This document shows, piece after piece, positions 44,201 through 51,881 of a stretch of 64,000 nucleotides of DNA. The position numbers and the translations under genes were made by a program. Numbering within the stretch: the stretch's first letter is position 1; the number at the start of each line of letters is the position of its first letter. Source of the stretch: Macrosoma leucophasiata (taxonomy: Eukaryota > Arthropoda > Insecta > Lepidoptera > Hedylidae); the NCBI GenBank assembly GCA_036365455.1, contig JAWQUS010000022.1, positions 8,804,001-8,868,000 of the forward strand, given 5' to 3'. The notes beneath the pieces were generated by a model, which made no database searches, had not been told where the DNA came from, and saw nothing but the letters and a program-made list of their open reading frames with translations.

Positions 44201-46409
44201 CAGAAAAATTTAGGTCTTCTATGATCTTACAGGACTTGCAGGACTCTTACAGAAATTCGGCTGAAAGACTAATGATGTGATAAATGAGCAAGGAACGCGA
44301 TGTATTTTACTGTGGCACATGACAGTAGTATCACATAAGTCTGTTTTGGACAGTGCTCACAAGTTACAAAGTTTTGTAAGATCTAGTCTTTCTGAACACA
44401 TCCAGTGTGTCGTTTTAATGTGCGCCGTCAGTGCCAATCGAAAATCACACCCATTTGAAGACAAAATCGTAAAATAATATAGTAATTTACAAAACATTGA
44501 CTTTATATTTTAAAACTTTACTTGATTTTAAAATATAATCAAAGGATGGCTGTGATTTTTAAAGATTAAATTTTGTCAATGTTTATATATATATTTTTTA
44601 ATTACTAACCTCAAAGGCAGCAACCGGCAAAGATCCTTGTCATATACAGCCAGCGTGTCGTTCCTAGTGATGTGCGGCGGGAATATCGAGCCATCGGAGC
44701 CGGCCAAACTGTTGCACTCATCAGTGGCCCAGTGAGGCAATCTCTCCCTCATGTTGTAGCGGTCTATGATGCCGTATTTAGTGATGTCATTAGCGCCGGT
44801 GAACATTGTAACCACGTCGGGCGACGTTCCGTTTTTCTGGAAGAAAAATTGGATTATTTTTCAACATAATAATTTAAACAATTGGTCTCCGATTCGCTTC
44901 TTATTACATACTGCACTGTGTCCTCGGCCAAGGACCCATAAAAAACTAAAGTATACGGGCCCTGACGCCCGTATGCTTCAGTGCTTTACGGGTCCCTGTT
45001 ATGAGACTGACGGCCGTATTAACTAATAGACTCAGATCTCAGGAAAATCGTGATCTGATGATCTTCTCAAGGATTGAGATCTATACATAATTTTCGCAAT
45101 CACACAAACATGAGCAACGAGGCCTCCAAGCGGTTCTCGCGGTGCTGCAACTCCGACTCACTCGCTACTCGAGCGTCGATGCTGATGTTTGTGTGATTGC
45201 GACGTTACAACGTTTTGTACGTAGTTTCCATACTGTTCATATTTGTACTATGACTGAGTAAGGGCCTTGTCGACCGGATAGTGTAATAAGCAGCAACCCG
45301 GCGCGAGGCCACGCCTACCCTTTCTGCCGGACCTGGATGGACTGAATACCGTGTCGTGTAATAGCCTTTTTAACTCAATTTTGGCATGTTTGTGGATTGG
45401 TTCCTTATTGCATAAGTAGGTCCAAATATGTTGACAACACTGTTGTGCGTCATTAGGGGATCGCGAGATTGGTGATGGCGGCAGTTTATATCTTCACTGG
45501 TGGTAGAGCTCTAACGACGATGCTCGCGAGCGTAGGCACCACCGCATTACCTTTTTTTTTATGTAATGGAAGTGGTAAACAAGCATGCAGTTCACATTGA
45601 TGTTAAGTGATGACTGCAGCCTATAGACACCCACACAAAGACCAAGGTCAAAATGCAGATGCGTTACCACTCCTGAGGCCTAAGGTCTTATGCCTCTGTG
45701 CCGGAAATTACAGGGCCGTACATTACCACCTGACCGGAACACGATAGTGTTGAACACCACCATTTAGCGGCAAGTATATTAGGTAATGCGGTGGTGCCTA
45801 CGCCCGCGAGCTCCGTCACTGGAGCTCTACCACCAGTAAAGACCTGCCTGCCGCCAAATGGTAGTAACTCCACGCCTGTAATCCCCGAAGGGGTAGGCAG
45901 AGGTAAATGCATGCATTCAAGCATACATGCAAACACCCACGATTCGCCGGTTACGTTTTTGGCCCATGTAACAGGTGGCGAGCCTGTTGACATCTCCGGG
46001 CACATTACCAAACTTCGAGGTACTGGGAAATTTCCAGAAAATGGAAAAATCCCAATAGAACCAGAGATAAAAGACTTTACACCATTATCTCTGATAACCC
46101 CCCACCCAGGAATCGAACCCAGGACCTCAGGGTAGTAGTAGTGGCCTGCTACCACTAGGCTACCGAGGCATTTAAAATAACATCAGAAGAAAATCAACTT
46201 ACCCCATAAAAGAGCCCAAACTCCTCGTAAGGCAACTTCTGTTCCTTCGGCACCACGTCCTTGGCCAACTTCAGGAGTGGATCCTCGTAGCCCCAGAGCA
46301 GTTGTCCCACGGAGACCTCGACGAACGGCTTGATTTTGAGAATGTCCATGATGGAAGCCATGGCTAGACGGAGAAACCGCGCTGCGTGTTTTGATTGCGA
46401 TGTTGCACT
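29180..46409 (-). CDS. CD36/scavenger receptor class B protein, C-terminal 364 aa (5' partial)
   Basis: Exons in coding order: 46409-46203, 44836-44610, 37085-36928, 36322-36201, 33908-33783, 30348-30206, 29291-29180. All have GT-AG borders and phases agree (1095 nt with stop). Hallmarks of the CD36 family are [19 protein letters not shown], the conserved Cys cluster around [41 protein letters not shown], and a C-terminal hydrophobic span ending in a short tail. Three NxS/T sites (NGT, NDT, NVS) lie in the ectodomain. Family members are about 500-550 residues, so roughly 150 N-terminal residues, including the first membrane segment, are missing. The family binds lipids or lipoproteins at the plasma or lysosomal membrane; the subfamily cannot be fixed from this part. 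Introns reach 7.5 kb and are filled with transposons. Confidence 0.93.
29372..29470. repeat. Family Q fragment with a poly-G run
   Basis: GGGGTCGTCCATTTATTTATT, ACATCACATTAATCACGTGA, then twelve G; a type seen at 16558 and 37120. Confidence 0.45.
29617..29737. repeat. Family I inverted-repeat MITE
   Basis: TTATTCATAAACG at the left and CGTTTATGAATAAGGGGGTTAG at the right are inverted. The core TTGTCTTTTTCTATCCTGCA is shared with 58410-58578. Confidence 0.7.
29753..29928 (+). mobile_element. 5S-derived SINE, 3' truncated
   Basis: GAAGCGCGCATGGCCCCGCG, GGTTAAGCGAT, GCGATGGGTGACCGC (the 5S internal-promoter match), then the body up to GACAGCGAGTTGGTCACTA. Confidence 0.85.
30000..30095 (-). repeat. 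LINE 3' end, uninterrupted copy
   Basis: Reverse complement of the sequence around 49195-49690. It lacks the hAT present there and so preserves the empty site ATTCATTTAGGGTGACAAG. Confidence 0.8.
30096..30200. repeat. ATGT/GTGT microsatellite
   Basis: About 100 bp of ATGT and GTGT units, directly after the CD36-like exon 6 donor and possibly seeded by the adjacent LINE tail. Confidence 0.95.
30206..30348 (-). CDS. CD36-like exon 6 of 7 (second membrane segment)
   Basis: 143 nt: [13 protein letters not shown], then the hydrophobic stretch [20 protein letters not shown] and CLIR. Acceptor TTCCACAG, donor GTCAGT. A TATG/TGTA microsatellite begins within about 10 bp of the donor in the next intron. 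Confidence 0.93.
30394..30655 (+). mobile_element. Family B element, one end lost
   Basis: CCATAGATCGACACGGGCCA, GGACCGGAGGGCCGTAGCCA, the core, then TTTGACTGAGGGGAAAGCC. Inside the CD36-like intron. Confidence 0.75.
30789..30990 (-). mobile_element. tRNA-SINE type 2, minus, arm of an inverted pair
   Basis: Contains the tRNA-like unit (ACTCGAACTCGCGGCC) and the 5' leader ending CTATGCTAGTTAGGC. The flank to 31065 is shared with 14470-14540. Confidence 0.88.
31087..31318 (+). mobile_element. tRNA-SINE type 2, plus, intact
   Basis: Leader GCATAGTTGGCAATAGATGG, then a cloverleaf-capable unit 31167-31241: acceptor ACTTCAG/CTGAAGT, D-stem GCTC/GAGC, T-arm GCGAG/CTCGC, then the tail. Head to head with 30789-30990. 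Confidence 0.9.
31345..31411 (-). mobile_element. Family B terminus
   Basis: CCGGTCCGCCGCGGCCGGTG to GTTGCTCTATGGG, one end only. Confidence 0.65.
31415..31735 (+). pseudogene. Jockey-like LINE 3' coding fragment
   Basis: Frame-shifting remains of the ORF2 C-terminus: [19 protein letters not shown], then the 3' end with GACGGTGACCACTTTCCATC and an A-run at 31705. Confidence 0.8.
31760..31926 (+). mobile_element. Helitron 3' part
   Basis: GAACCGATTTCCACGG body and GCGGGCGAAGCCGCGGGCAA hairpin, then CAGCTAG before T. The 5' TC end is not clear. Confidence 0.6.
32176..32251. repeat. Imperfect palindrome
   Basis: GGTCCTGTT..CGTCAGGTACC faces GGTACCTGACATTTGCTGAA; arms of about 30 bp. Confidence 0.75.
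32450..33365 (+). promoter_or_regulatory. GC-rich promoter-like or LTR-like segment
   Basis: GCGCATGCGC motifs (32540, 32569), then GGTATAAGTATGTG as a TATA-like box, GC-rich leader, AAATAAATG polyadenylation-like signal at 33068, and GAGGTAAGTG, a donor-like site at 33354. Either a solo LTR with leader, or a promoter with a first exon on the plus strand inside a CD36-like intron. Ends could not be set. Confidence 0.35.
33383..33650 (+). repeat. Family A copy
   Basis: T-run, ATGTAGTGGAAGTG to CTCTACCACCAGTA, with a short internal deletion near 33522. 132 bp before (plus sense) a CD36-like exon. Confidence 0.85.
33783..33908 (-). CDS. CD36-like exon 5 of 7 in the window
   Basis: 42 codons in phase 0: [29 protein letters not shown]. 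This matches the membrane-proximal beta strands of CD36 proteins. Acceptor TTCGCAG, donor GTAAGT. Confidence 0.92.
34081..34280 (+). repeat. Family E element
   Basis: CACACCGCGGACACTCCGCC to CTATACGTAGTATTATTAC, about 200 bp. Confidence 0.8.
34477..34719 (-). repeat. Family A copy, internal deletion
   Basis: TACTGGTGGTAGAGCTCCAG to CATAACATAAAAAAAA; the part between GGGCG and TGTTCAGC is missing. Confidence 0.85.
34753..34936 (+). mobile_element. Short Helitron, 184 bp
   Basis: Starts TCCCTACTAATACAATATT after A, has GTCTGTCTGTCTGTTACC and GAAATTTGGTACAGAGATAG, and ends CCGCGGGTAACAGCTAG before T; a canonical lepidopteran type. Confidence 0.85.
35720..35876. mobile_element. hAT MITE, second member
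   Basis: CAGTGATTCCCAAAGTGG start, AATAGTTTGGGAACCTCTG end; same body as 1577-1873. Flanking duplication poorly kept. Confidence 0.75.
35996..36139 (-). repeat. Family E, truncated
   Basis: AATACTACGTATAGAATGG to AATACACGTCGTTGATTG; one end missing. About 60 bp from a CD36-like exon. Confidence 0.75.
36201..36322 (-). CDS. CD36-like exon 4 of 7 in the window
   Basis: 122 nt: [17 protein letters not shown], a family signature, then [11 protein letters not shown]. Acceptor TTCACAG, donor GTGAGT. Confidence 0.93.
36618..36904 (+). repeat. Family A copy, 287 bp
   Basis: Full length with T-run start and CTACCACCAGTA end; ends 23 bp short of the CD36-like exon 3 donor on the opposite strand. Confidence 0.88.
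36928..37085 (-). CDS. CD36-like exon 3 of 7 in the window
   Basis: 158 nt: [33 protein letters not shown]. This holds most of the disulphide-forming Cys of the family. Acceptor TTTGCAG, donor GTAAGA. It follows a 7.5-kb intron that contains the 2.3-kb hAT. Confidence 0.93.
37120..37215. repeat. Family Q fragment
   Basis: ATACGTCACGCTCCCCC, C-run of ten or more, ATAACGTCACAAAA. Confidence 0.5.
37728..38082 (-). mobile_element. 5S-derived SINE inside the hAT
   Basis: ATAATAATAATAGCTACTCT tail, ACTCCACCACGCTGCTCC body, GGTCACCCGTCACACACCCG and the 5S-like head ending at ACCAGCTGGGAGGCC. Confidence 0.85.
38197..38241. repeat. Perfect 20-bp inverted repeat
   Basis: Arms 38197-38216 and 38222-38241 match exactly around TTGGT, with A-rich left and T-rich right flanks. 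Confidence 0.9.
38290..39290 (+). pseudogene. Jockey-like LINE ORF2 fragment, about 1 kb
   Basis: [19 protein letters not shown] and [20 protein letters not shown] are RT motifs 2-4. The catalytic YADD reads stop-TDD. Frame-shifted pieces then give [15 protein letters not shown] and [14 protein letters not shown]. 5' truncated, A-rich 3' end at 39262-39288. Confidence 0.85.
39935..40869. other. No gene seen
   Basis: CCGTCCTGTCGTCACATTTCG resembles 23222-23270; a GGGTCGTAACGACCC palindrome lies at 40583-40597; T-rich runs at 40740-40820. Otherwise unassigned. Confidence 0.35.
40870..41002 (-). repeat. Family A variant
   Basis: GTGTTCCGGTTAGATGGTAA and GCAACGCATCTGCATTTTGA, a diverged subfamily like 59312 and 61865; broken by the 5S-SINE. 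Confidence 0.65.
41003..41390 (-). mobile_element. 5S-derived SINE, 388 bp
   Basis: The 9-bp duplication ATGCCCATA at 40994-41002 and 41391-41399. The head contains an extra local palindrome (GTGTAGATCG TAAG CGATCTACAC, 41347-41370) and a CGCGGTAGGGT duplication. Confidence 0.88.
41414..41725 (-). repeat. Family E, with an extra 90-bp segment
   Basis: CTACTACGTATAGAATAGAC, CGACGTCCCGCCCGATTTCC, then foreign sequence about 41495-41600, then CTACGTGCTACATTTCTCAG and CTGCGGTGTGCC. Confidence 0.65.
42297..42582 (-). repeat. Family A copy
   Basis: CACTGGTGGTAGAGCTCCAG to TTTATTACATAAAAAAA, near full length. Confidence 0.88.
42640..42712 (+). repeat. Family A end, diverged
   Basis: GGTAAGGCGGTGGCGCGTAC and GAATTCTGCCACCAGAATA. 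Confidence 0.5.
42944..43393. mobile_element. Family C element carrying a family D palindrome
   Basis: Inverted ends CTATTACACGGCATGGT and ACCGTGTCGTGTAATAG; body GTCGACCGGATAGTGTAATA. Family D sits at 43075-43275. Confidence 0.75.
43075..43275. repeat. Family D foldback insert
   Basis: AGTATGGAAATTACGTACAA (left) and TTGTACGTAGTTTCCATACT (right) are inverted; centre GAGAACCGCTTAGGGGCC. Confidence 0.75.
43680..43748 (-). repeat. Family A fragment
   Basis: GACCCTGTAATTTCCGGCAC to GAAGTGGTAACGCATAC. Confidence 0.7.
43749..44609. other. No gene seen
   Basis: Intron of the CD36-like gene; a GACAGACAAACAGACAGT LINE-tail motif at 43808-43826, otherwise unassigned. Confidence 0.35.
44610..44836 (-). 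CDS. CD36-like exon 2 of 7 in the window
   Basis: 227 nt: [17 protein letters not shown], then [17 protein letters not shown] and DLCRLLPL, conserved CD36 ectodomain segments with two Cys. Acceptor CTTCCAG, donor GTTAGT. Confidence 0.92.
45085..45369. mobile_element. Family C fragment with family D at the same junction
   Basis: 45098-45240 is family D (truncated on the left); 45250-45369 is the C right half ending GTGTCGTGTAATAGCC before TTTTTAA. The D/C junction is the same as at 43275. Confidence 0.7.
45494..45838. repeat. Two family A copies, one inside the other
   Basis: 45494-45551 is a minus-sense start (CACTGGTGGTAGAGCTCTAA to CCGCATTACC); 45552-45838 is a full plus-sense copy with T-run. 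Head-to-head composite. Confidence 0.85.
45863..46171 (-). mobile_element. tRNA-SINE type 1, full length
   Basis: 3' end CCACGCCTGTAATCCCCGAA, body, and tRNA-like head with GGAATCGAACCCAGGACC and CCACTAGGCTACCGAGGC. 31 bp from a CD36-like exon. Confidence 0.88.
46203..46409 (-). CDS. CD36-like exon (first seen in the window)
   Basis: 69 codons in phase 0, starting [12 protein letters not shown] and containing [19 protein letters not shown], then [11 protein letters not shown]. The acceptor is TTTACAG and the donor GTAAGT on the minus strand. It starts mid-domain, so upstream exons must exist. Confidence 0.92.
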
Positions 46410-46448
46410 CTGTAAATGGAAAAAACATTTTATTGTAATATTTTTACT

Positions 46449-46575
46449 ATTCGCAATAATACATGCGAGTGAATTTAGAAAAAAATGTAAAGAAAATTTT
46501 GTCATTGGGCAAAAATCGAACCTGCGACCTTAGGATAACCAGTCCAGCCGCTTTACCATTAAACTACCGACCCGA
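46449..46575 (-). mobile_element. tRNA-SINE type 2b fragment
   Basis: ATTGGGCAAAAATCGAACC tRNA-like unit, TACATGCGAGTGAATTTAG tail; 40 bp upstream of the CD36-like exon acceptor. Confidence 0.7.
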
Positions 46576-46585
46576 GTACTACTTA

Positions 46586-46760
46586 AGTTTGACAGACAAG
46601 CAAACGGGCCACCTGATGGAAAGTGGTCACCGTCGCCTATGAACATTTGCAACACCAGGGGAGTCGCCAACGCGCTGCCAGCCCTGAAGGACTCTTTTGA
46701 CGCCATTTTTGAAGAACCCCATATTGTAGCACCGAGGGAACACCTCAGAGGAAAGTTCGA
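46586..46760 (-). pseudogene. Jockey-like LINE 3' end
   Basis: Minus sense repeats the [11 protein letters not shown] region down to CCACCTGATGGAAAGTGGTC (plus); about 90% like 39090-39250 by eye. Confidence 0.8.
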
Positions 46761-46869
46761 TTCTTTTCTTTAATTTGTATCTTTCGATTTTTCTTAGAAC
46801 ATCAACATCTTAAGAATATTAAAAACTTGATGGGCAAGCAGAGGGACCTGTGGCTGCCTGTGGAAAATG

Positions 46870-47360
46870 GGTAATCATCCAGGTCCATAGGCAATTTCCC
46901 GAAAATAGAAAAATCCCAATAGAACCAGATATAAATAGCCCCCGACTCGGGAAGCGCACGCAGGATCCCAGCTTAGTAGTAATGGCCTGATACCACTATA
47001 CTAATAATAATAATAATCCTCCTAGCCGTTTTCGGCTCCGGCGGCCGCTTCATCTCTCACTGGCGTCTCTCATGCGCTCTCATGTGACTACAATAACCAC
47101 CTTTGTTGACGAAGGATCTCGAACAAAGGGGGCAAGTGAGAGCACCGTTTATGTAATTGTAACTGATTGCCGCTGGTGGTCGAGCTTTCAGTTCATCACG
47201 CTTTGCATCTAATTCAGTACGCCGACGGATCTCAAAGTCAAACACTTTGTTCTTTACTAATGACCTCCAATCACCGCGGTTAGATGCAAGCGCCTCCCAC
47301 TGCGACGGATCTAGGTCACAGCGCTTCATATGTCGCTTAACCACTATACTACTGAGGCAG
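46870..47360 (-). mobile_element. tRNA-SINE type 1 split by a LINE
   Basis: Body 46885-47002 and head end 47340-47360 (CACTATACTACTGAGGCAG). The LINE 47003-47339 lies between, with duplication ACCACTATACT. Confidence 0.8.
47003..47339 (-). pseudogene. 5'-truncated LINE C-terminus with C2H2 finger
   Basis: The 11-bp duplication ACCACTATACT (46992-47002, 47340-47350). The frame encodes [19 protein letters not shown] and a finger [20 protein letters not shown], then stop and an (ATT)n tail. Resembles the nucleic-acid-binding C-terminus of some non-LTR RT proteins; not a host zinc-finger gene. Confidence 0.75.
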
Positions 47361-47582
47361 CTTAAACAGCTTCCGAGAGGGTCAACTTCTAAAAACATAA
47401 TAAGTATGTTTACAGTAAATTAAGGTCATTCACCGTCCCCGGAAGGTTAAAAGGACAGTCGGTTTCGCAGAATGTTGACCTCAAGAGCCAATGCCATAGG
47501 GAAGTGATAATTAGCAAAATTAATTTACTCACTCGACGGCGACGTGTTAAAATACTTTGAGAGATTGTCGAAATATCCGTCG

Positions 47583-48022
47583 GCCTTTGTGACGTGAATA
47601 CTTTCTTAGGGTTACATTAAACCCTTGTAGTTTCGCCATGATCGTTCGTCCGTCTGTCTTTTTTTTTATATTAATAAAAGTGGCAAACAATCGTGCAGTT
47701 CACATTGATGTTAAGTGATGACTGCAACCTATAGACACCCACACAAAGACCACGATCAAAATGCAGATGCGTTACCACTCCTAAGGCCTAAGGTGTTATG
47801 CCTCTGTGCCGGAAATTACAGGGCCGTACATTACCACCTGACCGGAACACGATAGTGCTGAACACTACCATTTAGCGGCAAGTATATTAGGTAATGCGGT
47901 GGTGCCTACGCCCGCGAGCTCCGTCACTGGAGCACTACCACCAGTACGCCTTTGTGACGTGAATACTTTCTTAGGGTTACAATGAACCCTTGTAGTTTCG
48001 CCATGATCGTTGGTCCATCTGT
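47583..48022. repeat. 75-bp direct duplication flanking family A
   Basis: 47583-47658 and 47948-48022 (GCCTTTGTGACGTGAATACT ... CATGATCGTT) are near-identical. The duplicated sequence itself looks like a LINE 3' tail (CTTGTAGTTTCGCCATGATC). Confidence 0.85.
47659..47946 (+). repeat. Family A copy between direct repeats
   Basis: T-run with ATATTAATAAAAGTGG to CTACCACCAGTA, full length. Confidence 0.88.
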
Positions 48023-48261
48023 TTGTCGTAGCGAACGTGTTTAACTCGGCCGCACACTAGCGATCTACTTACGCATAGGTACGCACAATACACAAAATAA
48101 AAAAAAAACAAAAAAGGGATAGAGGAAGCACAAAAAAGAATTGGCCCACCTCAACGATTTTCCCCGCGTGCCACCATCCTTAAATATCCCCCCCTCTGTT
48201 GCGCTTTACGTGCGGAGGGTGAGATTGATTAGTAAGTAGCATACGCGCACTGAGTAAAAAG

Positions 48262-48486
48262 GCTATTACACCACACGATATCCAGGGTCCGGCAGAAAGG
48301 GTGGGCGTAGCCTCGCGCCGGGTTGCCGCATATTACACTATCCGGTAGACAGCGCCCTAACTCAATCACAGTACAAATACACGGACCGCTCCGGTCGCCC
48401 TAATTAGAGGCCTAACTCCCTAAATGGAAGATTATATACTACCGTGACCCTTGCTATCGTACCCTGAATACCGTGCCGTGTTATAA
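48262..48486. mobile_element. Family C element
   Basis: CTATTACACCACACGATATC start and TACCGTGCCGTGTTATAAG end, inverted; no D insert. Confidence 0.75.
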
Positions 48487-48581
48487 GTCCTTAAACTCCC
48501 GTCGTGCGTCGGGCCTGACAAACACACTTTGTTATCTTATTTTAAATGGGCTCAGTAGTTTAAACGCGCATTACTACTACT

Positions 48582-48616
48582 ATACGTATGGGAGGGTATA
48601 GCCCTCCCATACGTAT
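48582..48616. repeat. Perfect 15-bp hairpin
   Basis: ATACGTATGGGAGGG, loop TATAG, then the exact complement. Confidence 0.9.
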
Positions 48617-48881
48617 TGACAGAAGGCTATTGGCCTATGCAAGGTGCATAGTAATGACCTGCTATCAATAAAAAGATTGCGCAAACTTTATGTCTATATA
48701 AAATTCTACTATGAATTATGAATTTTTATAATGATAATGTGCCATAACCTCCACCGCGGTTCAAGGTTCGATTCCCGGAAGAGGACTAGATCATGACCTT
48801 TATTTTTTTTTGGTTCACGGTCAATATACACGTCGAAATGGCTTTGATCCTAATGCGTATGAACTGACTTTAAAAATGAGG

Positions 48882-49140
48882 TTTTATATGTAACGAAGGT
48901 GGCAAACACGCATGCAGTTCACATTGATGTTAAGTGATGACTGCAGCCTATAGACATGTACACAAAAACCAGAGGTCATAATGTAGTTGCCACCCCTGAA
49001 ACCTTAGTTGTTTTAAGTTTGTGGTAGTCATTAGGCCATCAAACCGGAACACGAAAGTGCTGACCTACAATTTGACGGCAGATACTTTAGGTAATGCGAT
49101 TGTGCATACGCCCTCGATTCCCTGGAACTCTACCACCAGT
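48882..49140 (+). repeat. Family A, diverged subfamily
   Basis: TATGTAACGAAGGTGGC to CTCTACCACCAGT with many changes; a fragment of the common type follows at 49142-49188. Confidence 0.75.
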
Positions 49141-49189
49141 GAAATGCCTCTGTGCGGGAAATTACAGGGCCGTACATTATCTCATAGCC

Positions 49190-49740
49190 GGAATCAGAAT
49201 CAGAAATTCATTTATTCATTTAGGGCAGGGTTTCTCAAAGTGAGTTCGCGTAGCCCTAGCACAGTATATCTATTTACTGTGCCCCTAGAGGTTCGCCATT
49301 CGACGGCAGGGGGTTCGCGACAAGAATTATTTTGATGCCGAGTCGAAGGTTAAAATTGTCCAAAATCACTTCTAAAATTGACTCCATTTGTGGCAAGAAA
49401 CAAGCGCACCCATCATATTAATTTATAAAGTAAAAATATATTTCTTTTGGCACATTATTTGTTACCTTTTATTGGAATAAAAACAGTCTTTTTTTCAACA
49501 AGTTCAATCAAGCCAAGTTTATTGTTTTCTTTGGAGAGGGGTTCGCTGTCACCTATAAGATACTTTTCAGCAGGGGTACGTGGAGCCGAAAGTTTGAGAA
49601 ACTTTGATTTAGGGTGACAAGCACCGCTTATGACACGTCAAAAACAAACAAAATAAATGAAAGTGAACAACAATTGATATACATGTCAAATTACAGATTA
49701 GAAAAATTATAAGTAATGAACAATAACATAAAACTAAATA
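49190..49740 (+). repeat. LINE 3' end interrupted by a hAT
   Basis: GAATCAGAAATTCATTTATT, then after the hAT GACAAGCACCGCTTATGACA; the same sequence uninterrupted is at 30000-30095. Confidence 0.8.
49226..49606. mobile_element. hAT element, 381 bp
   Basis: CAGGGTTTCTCAAAG and TTTGAGAAACTTTG ends; the 8-bp duplication ATTTAGGG at 49218-49225 and 49607-49614. Non-coding. Confidence 0.95.
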
Positions 49741-50108
49741 TACCTAATATAGAAACACTAAATTATATTTTTTCTTCCATTTCATAATTAAAACTTGTCA
49801 AAGCTAAAGGAAGGTCGTCAGTTTATAAAAAGCCTTTTAAAACGAGATTTTAATTGGTTTTCAAATACATAGACCTCATTCTGTCGCCTTGAACTGCATC
49901 CGATTGATGATTCAATAATTTATTGCCTGTTAATAATATTGTTAAGTGCAGTATTGCCAGTTATGAACGTGGTAAGTTCCCGAATGACAAGTTCCACGTT
50001 GGCAGAGAATTTATAATAATACTACGTGGACTCGCGCCTTGTACACTATATCAAAATATGAAGAAAAATATCGGTATATATATATATTTTATTTTTGTAT
50101 ATATATTT

Positions 50109-50399
50109 TACTGGTGGTAGAGCTCCAGTGACGGAGTTCGCGGGCGTAGGCACCACCGCATTACCTAATATACTTGCCGCTAAATGGTAGTGTTCAGCAC
50201 TATCGTGTTCCGGTCAGGTGGTAATGTACGGCCCTGTAATTTTCGGCACAGAGGCATAACACCTTAGGCCTTAGGAGTGGTAACGCATCTGCATTTTTAC
50301 CTCTGGTCATTGTGTGGGTGTCTATAGGCTGCAGTCGTCACTTAACATCAATGTGAACTGTATGCTTGTTTGCCACTTTTAAAACATTAAAAAAAAAAA
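50109..50399 (-). repeat. Family A copy
   Basis: TACTGGTGGTAGAGCTCCAG to AAAACATTAAAAAAAAA, full length, about 290 bp. Confidence 0.9.
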
Positions 50400-50479
50400 T
50401 CGAAAACTTTTCTAAGTGTGCTATGAAATTTGAAGGGTTCTCTTGATTTCTCCAGGATCATTACATATTGACATGGTTA

Positions 50480-50635
50480 CAATGGGACCACCTGTGAGGT
50501 ATACCCTTTCAAACAAAAATAAATTATCCAAATCGGTACAGGCGTTTTCAAATTATTATCGGTGAACATACATAAAAAAAAAGATTCCGACGAATTGATA
50601 ACCTACCTACTCCTTTTTCGAAGTCGGTTAAACGT
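50480..50635 (+). repeat. LINE 3' tail
   Basis: CAAATCGGTACAGGCGTTTT, GACGAATTGATAACC, TTTTTCGAAGTCGGTTAAA; shortened copies at 53030-53090 and 55955-56050. Confidence 0.65.
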
Positions 50636-51111
50636 GGAATCATGGAAAAATACTCAAAAAATAATTTGGATCGTTGTTTTTTTGTCGGAAAAAAACATTT
50701 TATGCAACTCTTTTTTAAAAGAACAATAATATTATTTCACCATCACTACTAAAAAACGACTCTATGACTACTACTTTGCTTCGTTAACTTAACATCATCA
50801 TTCCTATTGCCAATATTAAGTTTTGTGTTTTTAATTATTTATTCATAATGTTTGTCCTTACTTTGATGTGCACCCTGCCTCTGTAATTTAACATTTCTCT
50901 TTCAACCGACAGGTTGTCTGGAAGAGATCGCTTTTAGCGATAAGACCGCCTGATTGTAATTTCTCTGTTTTCTATTTTTTGTTTTTATTGATCATTACTG
51001 GTGTACAATAAAGAATATTTACTTACTTACTTACTTACTACTAACCATCATGCCGTCATAAAAGAGCGAGACAGGTGTAGATTTAAGGAATCTAGGTGAA
51101 ACTCAAAGCAT

Positions 51112-51408
51112 CTTAGCCATAAAGCAACACGGAGGGGAGTAGCCATAGCGTTTATTATCGATGCAAAACAGTCGTGTCATTTTTGCGGGAGGAAAGACGT
51201 GTAACACACACTCACACTAAAAAAATCGTCTATTACTACGAAACACACAACGTGACTTTAACAAAGTACATAGACAATTTCACGCACACATTTAAATATC
51301 TAGGCGGCAGGCATAGGTCCACTTGGGCTTGTACTTTGACAGAGGGGAAAGCATGCATATGGCTACTCCCCTCCGGCCCGCCTATGCTCTATGATCTTAG
51401 CTGGTCCT
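51112..51408 (+). mobile_element. Family B element
   Basis: ATAAAGCAACACGGAGGGGA to CCCTCCGGCCCG...GCTCTATG, with the usual core; about 297 bp. Confidence 0.75.
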
Positions 51409-51881
51409 TTGAGTGATGTTGGTAAAATGCTTTGCAATGGTACCCACAATGTAATTTGTATCTATACTGTGGTATACCTATGTAATATTATAAATTCTTG
51501 ATTAAGCGACATCAATTATCTAATTGTTTTTATATTATTTCGCATTAACACATGCTTGTGAAATATAAAATTTTAAATTAAAAAAAATAAAATTAAAATT
51601 GAAAATATAAAATTTTTCTTTAAAATAAAAAAATCAATTATCTATCACGAGGTTGGCACAATCGCACGACGACTCAGTCCCTAAAAATTATAGACATTAA
51701 AATCACGATCATACGTTTCGACGCCAATACAACAAACGCCAAACACTTTATGAAAATGAAATGAAATGAAAAATTAAATGAAAAATACTTTATTCTTTGG
51801 CTTACACATCAAGAACAAAATAAATAAATAAAATAATAAAGATGAATACTCATTAACTACAATTACATAGTTATACACCCT

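Noticed and set aside
45085..45240. Coding potential in family D (ANDEASKRFS-like peptide)
   Set aside because: Repeated with the palindrome in every copy and in both strands; no sustained frame.
47536..47660. Possible extra exon on the minus strand (GYFDNLSKYFNTSPS)
   Set aside because: Reads as protein for about 18 residues, but most of it overlaps a LINE-tail-like sequence that is duplicated at 47948; no CD36 similarity.
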